Position numbers and translations under genes: made by a program. The notes beneath the pieces were generated by a model. It was not told the DNA's origin, did no database searches, and saw only the letters and a list, made by a program, of their open reading frames with translations. DNA of 64,000 bases from Merluccius polli (Eukaryota; Chordata; Actinopteri; Gadiformes; Merlucciidae): assembly GCA_030340625.1 (NCBI GenBank), contig JAOPHQ010003127.1, positions 1,412,001 through 1,476,000 of the forward strand. Direction: 5' to 3'. Of the stretch, positions 1 through 10,067 are shown in pieces. Each line of letters starts with the position of its first letter. The stretch's first letter is position 1.

Positions 1-215
1 TAATGAATGCCCTGTGAGCCCGTTTTGGTGAAAAAAATGCTCTGGTGCGCCTGTTTCAGGCTTTTCTAGTTTGGAGGAGGAGGTGGGGGGGAAGAACGAG
101 AGGTTTTCAGCTCTTACTCATGAATATTCATGGAATTTAAATGACTTGCTTGATGTTAGCCAATCAGAGGCGAGTGATCCCTCTAGTGCGTTATCAAGCA
201 TAGACATCTTATACA
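1..215. repeat. Truncated copy of the TTAA-type MITE seen whole at 41846-42414
   Basis: The stretch aligns by eye with about 41895-42080: shared pieces include a 'aaaaaaatgctctg' block, 'gcgcctgtttca', a G-rich run and 'catgaatat'. Its left end is cut off by the window edge, so its own terminal repeat and target duplication cannot be seen. It does not appear to code for protein. Bases 216-546 beyond it hold nothing I recognise. Confidence 0.6.
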
Positions 216-546
216 TATGTTACTATATACATACATTAGATACATTCATGATATAAGATGTCTATGTTATCAACACGACAAATCACCACGTCACAACAAC
301 AATATACTGTACGTTCTTCTGGGTGGCAAAAGACGAAGCGTTCTCCGATGGCAGAACTAGTAAACAAACCCCTCCATATCATTTGACAAGGCAGAGCGAT
401 CGAGAAAACAGTACATGGCTTGAATGAATGATTTTCTTCTTGCGGGGCGCTACGTGACATCTCATTAATTCATACGGGTATGGGAAGTCTCATTAATATA
501 TTACGATGGAGTATTAGGGCCACATTAAGAATCTTTTTTTTCATTA

Positions 547-612
547 AATTACGAGAATAAAGTCGTAAATATTGAATTAATTATGAGAATAAAGTCGTAT
601 ATATTGAATTCA
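547..612. repeat. Two-unit AT-rich tandem duplication
   Basis: A 32-bp unit containing 'gagaataaagtcgta' occurs twice back to back with few differences. It is a small simple duplication in AT-rich DNA; no gene is associated with it. Confidence 0.6.
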
Positions 613-1105
613 TTACGGCTACACTATAGGCTACACGTTAAACGTTTATTATACGGTTGTGCTCACTGAGCAAACCCAGGTTTAAGGCAGCCTACGGTCC
701 GTTTCACAAAGCAGGTTTAGTGAAAACCCTGAGTTTATTAACCCTGAAATGAGGGAAACTCTGAGTTTTCCGTTTCACAAAGGGAGGTAACTCAAACCAG
801 AGAAAGAGGGGTAACTCTAGCCTGTTTCAGAGAGAGAGGTAACTTAAGCTCTCGGTCAGTTACCGTAGTAACAGACTCTATGAACCTAACCTGGTCGGGA
901 CCAGGTTTTTCTCAATGAACCTCGAGTTTCTCTCTGTCTCCACCCTCTTTCAGCCACACACGCCATTTGATTTCCTCTTTCATTGATTCAGTCAGCAGGC
1001 GAGTTTTGGCGTAGCCGTCTGTCAAAAATCATTAAAAAAAATCAGAGTCAGTAGGCTATTTCAGAAGTCCATTAGGCACAGTAGGAGGCGACTCTTTTCA
1101 CGAAC

Positions 1106-1560
1106 ATGACATGTCCTTTTGACAACCATCCCGTGGATGAAGGTGCAGCATTACTGCGCAGAGAATTAAATATTCGTCGGGAGAGGGTTATCAGACCGCG
1201 CATAGATGTAGCATTTCCAGACAATTATCATTTCCAGACAATTATCTTTTTCAGCGGTACCGTTTCACGTCACAGTCCATCATTTACATACACAACCTAA
1301 TCCGTCCTTACATTTGCAACATTACCAACCGGAGTCTGCTCTCACATCCCAGCAGATATTGTGTGTTGCACTGTGTTTCTTTGCAAATGGAGGTTTTTTG
1401 TACAATGTCGGAGATGCAGAGCACTTGAGCAAGGCAACTGTATGCAGGGCGGTCAGAAAAGTGTGCCTCGCCATGAAACGGCGTTTACCCATGTTTGTCG
1501 ATTTCCCTGGACATAAACCTGTCAGAGCCATCAAGGAGGTATTGGGGGGTGGACTCAGAG
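1106..1560 (+). pseudogene. Harbinger transposase (HARBI1-like) N-terminal remnant
   Basis: The first frame (from the ATG at 1106) reads MTCPFDNHPVDEG and continues to an FPDN motif, as in HARBI1-like nucleases. A second frame carries the middle (YRFTSQSIIYIHN) and a third, from about 1320, carries ALTSQQILCVALCFF, VGDAEHLSKATVCRAV and FPGHKPVRAIKE. At least two frameshifts therefore separate recognisable blocks. Similarity stops right after AIKE, before the DDE catalytic core, at the deletion junction. In this family the protein is a DDE endonuclease that cuts the element's ends in the nucleus; this fragment would be inactive. Confidence 0.8.
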
Positions 1561-2140
1561 GATGAGCTCCCTCCAGGGATTCCCTCAGCCACTGGCCTTC
1601 CAATATACTGGCTTAGGGCCAGCTCCTCTGCCTCCGTTAGAGGTGGCGGTGCTGGGCCACCACCAGTTTTACGGGCATCTGCCTTCTTTCTGTTGGCTGA
1701 GTAGTCTGTGTTAGTTTAAATAGGCTTGATTATTTAACAGAACATGATATAGATGAGAAGACATTTATGTGTGTAAAAACAGCATTATGTTGGGGATAAA
1801 ACAACTGCACAGTCAAATAGCCACTTAATATTTACTTTACAGTGTAAAACATGATCAAAATGGTCATGCCGAGGTCTTATCTGTTTGAACAATGTTTTTA
1901 TGTCATCTTAAGCTGCTGCCAAGTGCGCTTCTCCCCCGCTGGATTGCACCTAAATGAAATAAATGAAGGTTAATATTACTGTGATTAATATATTACTGTG
2001 ATTGCAAAGGACTACATTTAAACTTACGCAGCAGTGTTGCACTTCTTTCTAAAAACGTGTTGAAACTCGCCATATGAGCGCATTAGGATGTCCAATTCGA
2101 GGTTGCTGAAAAACGTAGCCCTCCTCTTCCCCGTTGCCAT
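1560..2140 (-). pseudogene. Harbinger Myb/SANT-like accessory protein (NAIF1-like), partial
   Basis: Reading from 2140 down, the first exon (2140-2028) encodes MATGKRRATFFSNLELDIL and ends at a good donor (gtaagt). A second exon starting at 1949 after a 'tttag' acceptor continues in phase with PAGEKRTWQQLKM, the end of a Myb/SANT-like fold. After a break, 1700-1560 reads ANRKKADARKTGGGPAPPP in line with this family. The frame is interrupted near 1895, and the C-terminal half is lost at the junction with the transposase remnant. In animal Harbinger elements this protein binds transposon ends and brings the transposase to the nucleus. Its exon and intron structure is still readable. Confidence 0.7.
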
Positions 2141-2352
2141 GGTGACTCGTCGAATCGGGGCTCCATTGATGCTGGCTTTTTATAGTTGTGGTGCACGCGC
2201 TTAACTCTAGGTGAAACTACTCTGAGTTGATTAAATTAACTCAAATCCGCTGTTCTGGAACCGAAAACTCTGAGTTTTCCATCCCAGTGTAGATCAACTC
2301 AGCGTTTAGGATTAGGCTCTGAGGTTGTTGAACCTGCTTTGTGAAACGGACC

Positions 2353-3041
2353 CCTGTTATACTATCGTCTTATTTGGATAGTTTACCTCATGCTGGTGTG
2401 TTTATGTGTCTACTACCACCTAGACAAATTAAATAGGGTCGGAAATAGGTTTGTAATATTTTGTCACTAGTACTGTGCAGCACAACATTGTTCTGTGTCA
2501 CTGATGTACTTTGCAGTAAATTAGAGACACCGCGGTACCTTGTTGTGTTTTGCTTTGCAGTAGATTATGGCCGTGTCATAATATTGAGAGAGGCATTTCA
2601 TCCATGGATTACACAACACATCTATGGCTGTATATAGTTCCTAAGTGAATAACGTGTGATACGATTTGAATTACAAAGCAAAAAGTGTGTTTTGTAATGG
2701 AAGATGACAAAGGGTGGTGATAATATAAATGCATTAATATACTATTTTGCAGTACATAGGTCATTTTGCATTACAAGGGAATACTTACGAGTGCACATAC
2801 AGATATGGGCCTTTTCTTGCAGGTCCCTAAAGCTTTGTTGGGCGCAATAGTGAGGTGCATTGTATCCATTATAATATGAAACATGAAAACTTGCTCCATG
2901 TCTCACTGCAGTAGAGATGGGTCTCACTGCAGTAGAGATGGGTCTCTACTGCTCTCTTGTGCCCTTGGGTCTCAATCCCAGTTGACAAAGGAAGGCAAAA
3001 CGCTTGATTTGCAGAGATAAAGATAAAGGTCCAGTTCTTTA
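2353..3041. other. Non-coding stretch, small tandem duplication
   Basis: No gene was recognised. A 21-bp unit ('tctcactgcagtagagatgg') is duplicated in tandem around 2899-2942. Otherwise this is AT-rich sequence up to the TA target site of the Tc1 element. Confidence 0.5.
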
Positions 3042-3043
3042 TA

Positions 3044-4263
3044 CACTCACCGGCCACTTTATTAGGTACACCTTGCTAGTACCGGGTTGGACCCCCTTTT
3101 GCCTTCAGAACTGCCTTAATCCTTCGTGGCACAGATTCAACAAGGTACTGGAAACATTCCTCAGATAGTTTGGTCCATATTGACATGATAGCATCACGCA
3201 GTTGCTGCAGATTTGTCGGCTGCACATCCATGATGCGAATCTCCCGTTCCACCACATCCCAAAGGTGCTCTATTGGATTGAGATCTGGTGACTGTGGAGG
3301 CCATTTGAGTACAGTGAACTCATTGTCATGTTCAAGAAACCAGTCTGAGATGATTTGCGCTTTATGACATGGCGCGTTATCCTGCTGGAAGTAGCCATCA
3401 GAAGATGGGTACACTGTGGTCATAAAGGGATGGACATGGTCAGCAACAATACTCAGGTAGTCTGTGGCTTTGACACGATGCTCAATTGGTACTAATAAGC
3501 CCAAAGTGTGCCAGGAAAATATCCCCCACACCATTACACCACCACCACCAGCCTGAACCGTTGATACAAGGCAGGATGGATCCATGCTTTCATGTTGTTG
3601 ACGCCAAATTCTGACCCTACCATCTGAATGTCGCAGCAGAAATCGAGACTCATCAGACCAGGCAACGTTTTTCCAATCTTCGATTGTCCAATTTTGGTGA
3701 GCCTGTGCGAATTGTAGCCTCAGTTTCCTGTTCTTAGCTGACAGGAGTGGCACCCGGTGTGGTCTTCTGCTGCTGTAGCCCATCCGCCTCAAGGTTCGAC
3801 GTGTTGTGCGTTCAGAGATGCTCTTCTGCATACCTCTGTTGTAACGAGTGGTTATTTGAGTTACAGTTGCCTTTCTATCAGCTCGAACCAGTCTGGCCAT
3901 TCTCCTCTGACCTCTAGCATCAACAAGGCATTTGCGCCCACAGAACTGCCGCTCACTGGATATTTTCTCTTTTTCGGACCATTCTCTGTAAACCCTAGAG
4001 ATGGTTGTGCGTGAAAATCCCAGTAGATCAGCAGTCTCTGAAATACTCAGACCAGCCCGTCTGGCACCAACAACCATGCCACGTTCAAAGTCACTTAAAT
4101 CACCTTTCTTCCCCATTCTGATGCTCGGTTTGAACTGCAGCAGATCGTCCTGACCATGTCTACATGCCTAAATGCATTGAGTTGCTGCCATGTGATTGGC
4201 TGATTAGAAATTTGCGTTAAAGAGCAGTTGGACAGGTGTACCTAATAAAGTGGCCGGTGAGTG
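3044..4263 (-). mobile_element. Complete Tc1/mariner transposon, DD36E (Incomer-like)
   Basis: The 1220-bp element is bounded by 30-bp inverted repeats beginning 'cactcaccggccacttta' and flanked by TA dinucleotides at 3042-3043 and 4264-4265, the expected Tc1/mariner target duplication. The two terminal repeats match over about 30 bp. A single uninterrupted transposase frame fills the element on the minus strand. With ends, target duplication and open frame intact, it looks like a young and possibly mobile copy. Confidence 0.95.
3076..4116 (-). CDS. Tc1/mariner transposase, 346 aa, intact, DD36E
   Basis: The protein cuts and pastes its own element at TA sites. Residues about 5-50 form a helix-turn-helix (LSISETADLLGFSRTTISRV) and about 60-120 a second DNA-binding half. 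The catalytic acids are visible: D155 in WSDESRF, D246 in YFQQDNAPCH and E283 in SPDLNPIEHLW. Thirty-six residues separate the second and third acids, so this is a DD36E enzyme rather than the classical DD34E. A DD36E Tc1/mariner lineage called Incomer has been described in vertebrates (from memory). Length is normal for the family, and the frame has no stop or frameshift. The start chosen is the first ATG of the frame, just inside the right terminal repeat. Confidence 0.95.
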   Translation of the reverse strand: MGKKGDLSDFERGMVVGARRAGLSISETADLLGFSRTTISRVYREWSEKEKISSERQFCGRKCLVDARGQRRMARLVRADRKATVTQITTRYNRGMQKSISERTTRRTLRRMGYSSRRPHRVPLLSAKNRKLRLQFAQAHQNWTIEDWKNVAWSDESRFLLRHSDGRVRIWRQQHESMDPSCLVSTVQAGGGGVMVWGIFSWHTLGLLVPIEHRVKATDYLSIVADHVHPFMTTVYPSSDGYFQQDNAPCHKAQIISDWFLEHDNEFTVLKWPPQSPDLNPIEHLWDVVEREIRIMDVQPTNLQQLRDAIMSIWTKLSEECFQYLVESVPRRIKAVLKAKGGPTRY

Positions 4264-4265
4264 TA

Positions 4266-5030
4266 TATTTATATATCACAAACTGGTTGAGTGAAGATGA
4301 GAAATGTGCACAGGTGAACAGGGAAAAACAACTCCCCGCACCGAGACACCTGGCAAGTTCATAGCCTAGTCATATTCACAACCTGAACAATGTTTATGCA
4401 CACGTAGATCAAACATTAATACCGTTACAACTTACAACGTATTAAAGTAAATGTACTGACATTTGCTTGACGCTTGCTCAAATATTTCCATGAAGCGGCG
4501 TGATCAGCCTGAATATACATGTATAAACATGAGGGTTTGTCCAAAACATCTTCTGGCTTTATGGACATACGTCTAATGACGTAGAGGAAGAATCGCTATA
4601 ACACTTCCTGGTAGGAGAAACTGATGGTTCCTCCCCAATGGGACTCGGCAGCCAATTGAGCTTCTTGTTGAGCTGCTTCAGCAATTCAACAACTGGAACA
4701 GCGGGCAAAATGGAGATCGAGGAAAACATCTGGAGATTTAGCAGGAAGCTTATGTAATGGAATCACCTCACTAGTTGTTAAGGTGTTTCTTTTTCCAAGT
4801 AATGCTCCTGCTTCTAACCTTATATATTGTTGAATGTTTTTAAAGCACTTGTTTTCACAGTTATCTGGTGGTGGGGGTATTCAGGGATATTCAGTTTGAT
4901 GTAATCTGCAACGTCACTGCTAGATGCCACTACATTTTACACATTGTACCTTTAATAAGAGATTAATAACCTAAATTGACACACACACACCTCTCACCTC
5001 ATGCTATAGATATTTTACATGAGTGCATCC
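4266..5030. other. Non-coding stretch with a possible TTAA MITE end
   Basis: No gene seen. The bases before 4952-4955 (TTAA) read 'ttttacacattgtacct', which looks like the right end of a TTAA-inserting MITE, but no matching left end was found, so the call is weak. Confidence 0.3.
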
Positions 5031-5184
5031 TGTTATCTAACCTGACTCCGCCAGATGGAATGATTCACATTGGCTCAGCATTTCCATCTGGAATCGTTCC
5101 GTTGGAGAGCCTTTCGGAGGGGGCGAAAATACTGGTTGCTGATTGGATAAACCATCTGCCTATGTTGGTGATTGACGGGCCAAA

Positions 5185-5403
5185 TCAACCAATCAGATCA
5201 ACGAAGCGTATGACGTGATAACAGAGCGTCGAGGCAAGCTCATCAAGTAAACAAGTCGGGAGAAGGGCAAAAGCATCTTTTCCTCCGAGAAAAGCCTCCA
5301 GTGCCGCTTTTTGCTCATATTTTAGAGGAGGAATACACTCTAATTCTGCTAAAACTTGCTCGATAGCTGCGCGCATCTCGATCACATCCGCGGAAGCCGC
5401 CAT
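5185..5403 (-). pseudogene. RecQ-like helicase N-terminal fragment
   Basis: From the ATG at 5403 the frame reads MAASADVIEM, then LKYEQKAALEAFLGGKDAFALLPT, which resembles the region just before the Walker A loop of RecQ-family helicases (normally LPTGxGKS). Right after LLPT the similarity stops and the frame runs out within about 25 codons, so the ATP-binding loop is deleted. RecQ-like helicase genes occur as multi-copy, transposon-like sequences in fish. This looks like the 5' end of such a gene joined to unrelated flanking DNA by a deletion. Function is lost. The assignment rests on a short stretch. Confidence 0.45.
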
Positions 5404-5529
5404 GTTGTTTAGACTGAAGAGTCGCTCCTCATTGCGTCACACTTGAACCCGCCTCAAAACCAACGCTGATTGGACGATCATTTGGTGATCGGCTCCAAAT
5501 TATCTCCGTCGTGTAATGCCAGTCTGAAC

Positions 5530-7092
5530 TGTGAGTGGAATATCATGGAGGCTAGGAGATGGAGACACAGCACTTGAAACATATTCCTTTCTCTCTGAGG
5601 AAGGCCTTTCTATCATCGAGGAGTTTGTTCCTAAATGTTCTACACCTTTTAAGGGGATGGGGTAGGTTATGTAATGGGCAGTTCTTGTAAGGGTCGTTGT
5701 TGGTTGTGGAAAGATCCGTTTTGTGCACGGAGATGGGTTTGTTGGTGTTAAAGTCCCGTGAAAATGGTTTGTCAGGTTTGGTGGGTGTTGTGGTGCAACC
5801 TTGATGAAAGAAGCTAGGGTTGTTGCACTTTTTCGCCTCGTAGCTAACAAAGTTGCAAAGGTACTCGAAGGGGGGGAAGCGACCGTCACTTTCTTCTTTG
5901 TACTGTGAACCTGCAGACACCCACTTTTCCTGAAGCCCATAAGGAAGTTTGTCTATGAATGGTCCTATGCCGCGAGAGGTGTCCAGATAGGACAAGCCGG
6001 TCAGATATCCATCTTCTTTAGCACCTTGGATCTCTGCAAGTAGATCCCCAAGTTCACGTAACTTCAAGTGATCCTTGGCTGAAATCTTAGGAAAGTTGTC
6101 CAGGCGCTGAAACATTGACTTTTCAATGACTTCAGGGGCAGCATAGGATTCACGCAACCGTTCCCATGCTTTGTCTAGAGCCAGATTGGGGTTGTTGACA
6201 TGCACCGATCGCATGCGTTTAACCTGTTCGCTAGATTCTTTTCCAAGCCATTTGGTCATGAGGTCCAACTGTTAGGTTGCTGTGAGGTTAACTTCACTGG
6301 CTGCACTGGAGAAAGAGGAGTACCATGCACGATAATTCTCGGGCTTGTCATCAAACTGGTACAGCCCTGAAGTCACAAGGTCTCGTCGTGCCAAATACTG
6401 TGCCAAAGGCTCCCCTAAAGTGGACATGGGTGTGCCAGTTTGAGGGGAAAGTATATGAGGGGAGTATACGACGGATCATGAGCGTTCATGGTGGGTTTGG
6501 CTCTACTAACCTTATCCTTTGTTTCGGCTTTAGTTGGGTCGAATAATTCTGGTGGAGACGGTTGCATACTGTCAGCATTTTCCCTGCTGACAGGTTGTAG
6601 TTGTGAATCGTCTTCCACAGGTGGATGCCATGAAATGAAGCTGTCATGTGACCTTACATTGATTGAGGGAGCAATGGGTAAGGGTGAGGAAGGAGAATGA
6701 TTATTAAGGTCGATCTGGGATCGAACACATTCACTGGTGCGTTCGATTTTCACCTTTTCGGATTCAGATTTCCCGTCTTCGATAACAGACTGCATCGCCT
6801 CTGCGTCTTCCAACACTCGAGCTGTCACTATGGCTGCATCAGCTTCTCTATGAAGGGTTAGCACTTCCAACTCTGTCTATTCTTGTAGTTTCCAATTTAT
6901 TTTGAGCGTCTCTAGTGGCCCTTTCTGCTTCTCTCGCAGCCTTTTCCAATTTTATCTTAGCTTCCTGGCTAGCATATGAAGCTCTCACCTTGCTGCTTCT
7001 GCTTCAGCCCGGGCGTGGGCTGCGCTTACTGATGATGCTGATGTTTTGCTGCTCCTAGCACTGCCGGCAGCCGACCTGTTGCTTGTTGCCAT
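5530..7092 (-). pseudogene. BEL/Pao-type LTR retrotransposon gag, decayed
   Basis: The gag start is probably at 7092 (MATSNRSAAGSARSSKTSAS), followed by an Ala/Glu/Arg-rich coiled-coil region (AREAERATRDAQNKLE) in a shifted frame. A third frame (6870-6415) holds LHREADAAIVTARVLEDAEA and an acidic linker. The core (LVTSGLYQFDDKPENYRAW, then from 6268 DLMTKWLGKESSEQVKRMRS) matches the DUF1759-type gag of BEL/Pao elements, and the end (REKGICFKCC) is the start of a zinc knuckle. Several frameshifts and a stop near 6270 disable it. Protease and polymerase parts are missing: the element stops at about 5530 next to the helicase fragment. No LTR could be fixed at 7100-7560. Confidence 0.75.
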
Positions 7093-7963
7093 CGCGACCA
7101 AAACATCCAATGCTGTTTTTTCACTATATGTTCTTGTGCGGTGTGTTGAACTCCGACTAAACACTGAGTTAAACCGTAGCCAATGAGGAGAGAGCCGTAG
7201 TAAATTTAACCTTTTACTGTCACACTTCTTCATCAACAAACGGTGAAAACTGCAAATAAACACACAAACGTTTTTTGAACTAAATCCACCATAATATTTT
7301 ATCCTAAACATGTCCTCTAACAATTAAACAACTTACAACATTGCCTCTTTGATGCTTCCAAGTGGATGCTAATGGATTTACATTCGGATGCACATGTCTG
7401 CCATTACTTTTTCCCAGGTAAGTTAACAGGAAGAGACATTGCAGGAAGTGACCAAACCGGAAGTGACATCATCACAAAACTAAAACGGATATGAATAATA
7501 TGAATTTATACATTAGCTAAATTAAACTGTAAAGTAATTATCCACATCCCGTTTTACATATAATTATTTAGAAATAAATGTATGAATATTAAAAGGAATG
7601 CCTGGAGAGGCAACACAGTGATTCTGCAGCAGCTACTAGATGTGAAGCCCAACGCACATGGCCACATCACAACATAGCGGAATGACATCTTTTGTATTTC
7701 CGTATCAATCTGGTTCTTGTTTGTGTCGCGGTACAACATTGATATATTTTGGGGTTTAATGTGTCTATATGTTCTGTGCTGTACCACGAATTGCCTCTCG
7801 GAGGACTCTGATAAATCCTCACTTCGTCTCAACATACTGATTTCCATCTTTAAAGTCAGCAGGTCTACCCATAGACCGGTCACTCTTCATGGAGACACAG
7901 CTGGGTCCAGGGGAGTCTGCTCTCTCCTGCTGCTCTGGGCTTCAACACAACACACACACAGCT
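7093..7963. other. Non-coding stretch upstream of BEL gag
   Basis: This may include the BEL 5' LTR, but I see neither a repeat partner nor a primer site. No credible gene. It ends at the TTAA target of the Kolobok-like element. Confidence 0.35.
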
Positions 7964-7967
7964 TTAA

Positions 7968-9230
7968 AGGAACACGCCACCCCCAGGTGAAATTGGGTCA
8001 CTCCCCGCAGTCCCTAGAGTTGGATGAGTGAGCCAAAGCGTTTTGTAGCCGACCCAGCCATTGTCCTAATCTAGAAACGCCCCGGTTAGCTTTAGCTTAG
8101 CGTAGTCGCTGTATTCCAGAGTGTCCAGCTAGCATATCGTTGCAAAAGTGAATCAAATAACTCAAGATTTGTTATAATTATTTCTCGTAACCTGTACACT
8201 CACATCGAGTACAAATATCAATGCAAATTTACACAAAGGAATTTACTAGACCAATTTAGATTTGGAACTATTTTCGGGCATAGCACCGGCAAAGCACCGC
8301 TGCCAGGCGCAAGGACACCAGGCAGCACCTGAAAACCCTCAACTTCCGTCAATACACCGGCGTGACAGCCTAATGAAGTTATACAATAAAACTGGAAGCG
8401 ACAATGTGAGTCGAACTAACGTTTCAGTTATAACGTTAGCAATGCTAAGGAGGGATAAATGATACTTACAGGTATGGATGAGGACTGTTCTGCCTCTGTA
8501 TTGAAAATGGATGGGACGGCCGTATCCTTCAGATGTAACAGCATCTTTCTAGTAGCATACTGCATTTTCTCTTCGGTTTGAAATGCTCATCACACACACG
8601 ATATTGATTGACTTTATCCACCAGTGTTGTTGCAGGAATGCCAAGGGCAGCAAGCCAAACATTTCTTCGTTCCACTGCTTTTGGAATTCTGTGAAACATT
8701 ATGTTCGTGTATGTCCTCTGCTTGTTCTTGCATCCTTTCACACAGCAAATAACCATTTTTCCTCAGTAAATAGTTAGTTTCAGTAGTTAGTGAAACTAAC
8801 TTCAAACTACTACCTAGCAGAAAACTGTGTAGTCACGCCGGTGTATTGACGGAAGTTGAGGGTTTTCAGGTGCTGCCTGGTGTCCTTGCGCCTGGCAGCG
8901 GTGCTTTGCTGGTGCTATGCCCGAAAATAGTTCCAAATCTAAATTGGTCTAGTAAATTCCTTTGTGTAAATTTGCATTGATATTTGTACTCGATGTGAGT
9001 GTACAGGTTACGAGAAATAATTATAACAAATCTTGAGTTATTTGATTCACTTTTGCAACGATATGCTAGCTGGACACTCTGGAATACAGCGACTACGCTA
9101 AGCTAAAGCTAACCGGGGCGTTTCTAGATTAGGACAATGGCTGGGTCGGCTACAAAACGCTTTGGCTCACTCATCCAACTCTAGGGACTGCAGGGAGTGA
9201 CCCAATTTCACCTGGGGGTGGCGTGTTCCT
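7968..9230 (-). mobile_element. Kolobok-like transposon with 399-bp inverted arms
   Basis: The 1263-bp unit begins 'aggaacacgccaccccc', ends with the inverse, and is flanked by TTAA on both sides (7964-7967 and 9231-9234). The left arm (7968-8366) and right arm (8832-9230) are each 399 bp and differ at only about two positions by eye. TTAA targets plus a THAP-domain gene fit the Kolobok superfamily; piggyBac also uses TTAA but does not carry THAP. The middle retains only one THAP exon, so this is a non-autonomous deletion derivative. Confidence 0.8.
8470..8756 (-). pseudogene. THAP zinc-finger exon of the Kolobok-like element
   Basis: From the ATG at 8756 the frame reads MVICCVKGCKNKQRTYTNI, then FHRIPK, W and RVCDEHF. 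These give the C2CH ligands (C-x2-4-C ... C-x2-H), the conserved Trp and the FHxxP of a THAP DNA-binding finger. After HF (about 8578) the original frame soon stops. A one-base shift restores a continuation ending in LKDTAVPSIFN, the AVP-type end of THAP domains, and reaches a good donor (gtaagt) at 8469. So one small indel broke an otherwise well-kept exon. THAP fingers bind the transposon ends. The rest of the transposase is absent. Confidence 0.75.
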
Positions 9231-9320
9231 TTAACTCAGACTAATGATGGTGTCACGATATATCACTGCTGAGCTCTGAGATGGACAACAGTCACAGACG
9301 GTTAGAGATCCTCTTCTTAC

Positions 9321-9416
9321 CTCTTAGCTTTGCTGTGGCGGCCATGTTCCCCAGACAGAGTGGTTTTAGAGGGAGGACCCCCTCCTCTGTCTCCTCATCC
9401 ATAGTAGACTGGAGAC
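9321..9416 (-). pseudogene. Possible NLRC3-like N-terminal exon
   Basis: On the minus strand a 96-bp segment lies between an acceptor (tttgtgtccag) and a donor (gtaaga). Its open phase reads MDEETEEGVPPLKPLCLGNM. Fish NLRC3-like genes carry short repeated N-terminal exons with EREEGVPPSK-type sequence, which this resembles. No NACHT or leucine-rich repeat exon is seen nearby, so it is either an orphan exon of a gene extending outside the window or a relic. The splice sites and phase fit; the family call is inference from a short motif. Confidence 0.35.
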
Positions 9417-9847
9417 CTGGACACAAACACAACTACACATTGTTTGGATTTTATTTGAGGGTAGCATCAAATTGCATGCACACCAGTATCTCCAGCACGT
9501 GTCTGCCTGCCCAGTTCACCTAGTTAAAGGAGTGAGGTGTAGCAGCAGGTGTGGTTTGGAGTGAAGCTACAATGGCGAGGTGCACTACACTATGGAGAAA
9601 GGTCTGCAACACCTCAGGACATTTCTAGTTCCCTGCAGAGGCAGGCAGGTGTGACCTGTGAACCACTGTGATGCTGCACCGCCACACCTAACACTGACAA
9701 CATGGAGAGCTGGAGACCTCCTTGATGCACTCTTCTAGGAAGTGGGTGAGCCTGTGAGCATACATAACCCTCTCAGTAGTAGAACTCAGGAGATCTAAGA
9801 GAGAGAGGGGCAATAAAGGGTTATGCAGGAGTTTACCCTATAATACT
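9417..9847. other. Non-coding stretch
   Basis: No gene, repeat partner or terminal repeat was recognised here. Confidence 0.4.
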
Positions 9848-9990
9848 ACGACGACGACGACGACTACTACTACTAATAGTGGTAATAATAATGATAATAG
9901 TAATGATAATACATTTTATTTGAAGGTGCCTTTCCAGAAACACAAGGTTGCCTTACAGTGCAAAGTGGTAAAGGGACAACAAGCTCAGTA
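9848..9990. repeat. (ACG)/(ACT)/(AAT) microsatellite and retroposon-like tail
   Basis: Trinucleotide repeats are followed by 'acattttatttgaaggtgcctttc', a common 3' end of fish LINE or SINE retroposons. A similar end appears at about 19590-19650. Confidence 0.5.
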
Positions 9991-10067
9991 TGTCCCATGA
10001 GGATCGCAGGACATTAGTTGGGTACTATTCATTTAAATCAGAAGTTATCTCCTCTACCACTCGTCCA

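Larger units (their letters stand above)
696..2352. mobile_element. Harbinger-type DNA transposon, internally deleted
   Basis: The ends are inverted repeats: the left begins 'ggtccgtttcacaaagcagg' and the right end is its reverse complement. Such ends, plus one transposase-like gene and one Myb/SANT-like gene, are typical of animal PIF/Harbinger elements. The two genes are convergent and both are truncated where they meet near 1540-1560, so an internal deletion removed the 3' parts of both. A clean 3-bp target duplication was not found. The copy cannot encode a working transposase. Confidence 0.8.

Noticed and set aside
4440..4951. Complete TTAA MITE
   Set aside because: Only a possible right end is visible. 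The candidate left end near 4441 matches too weakly.
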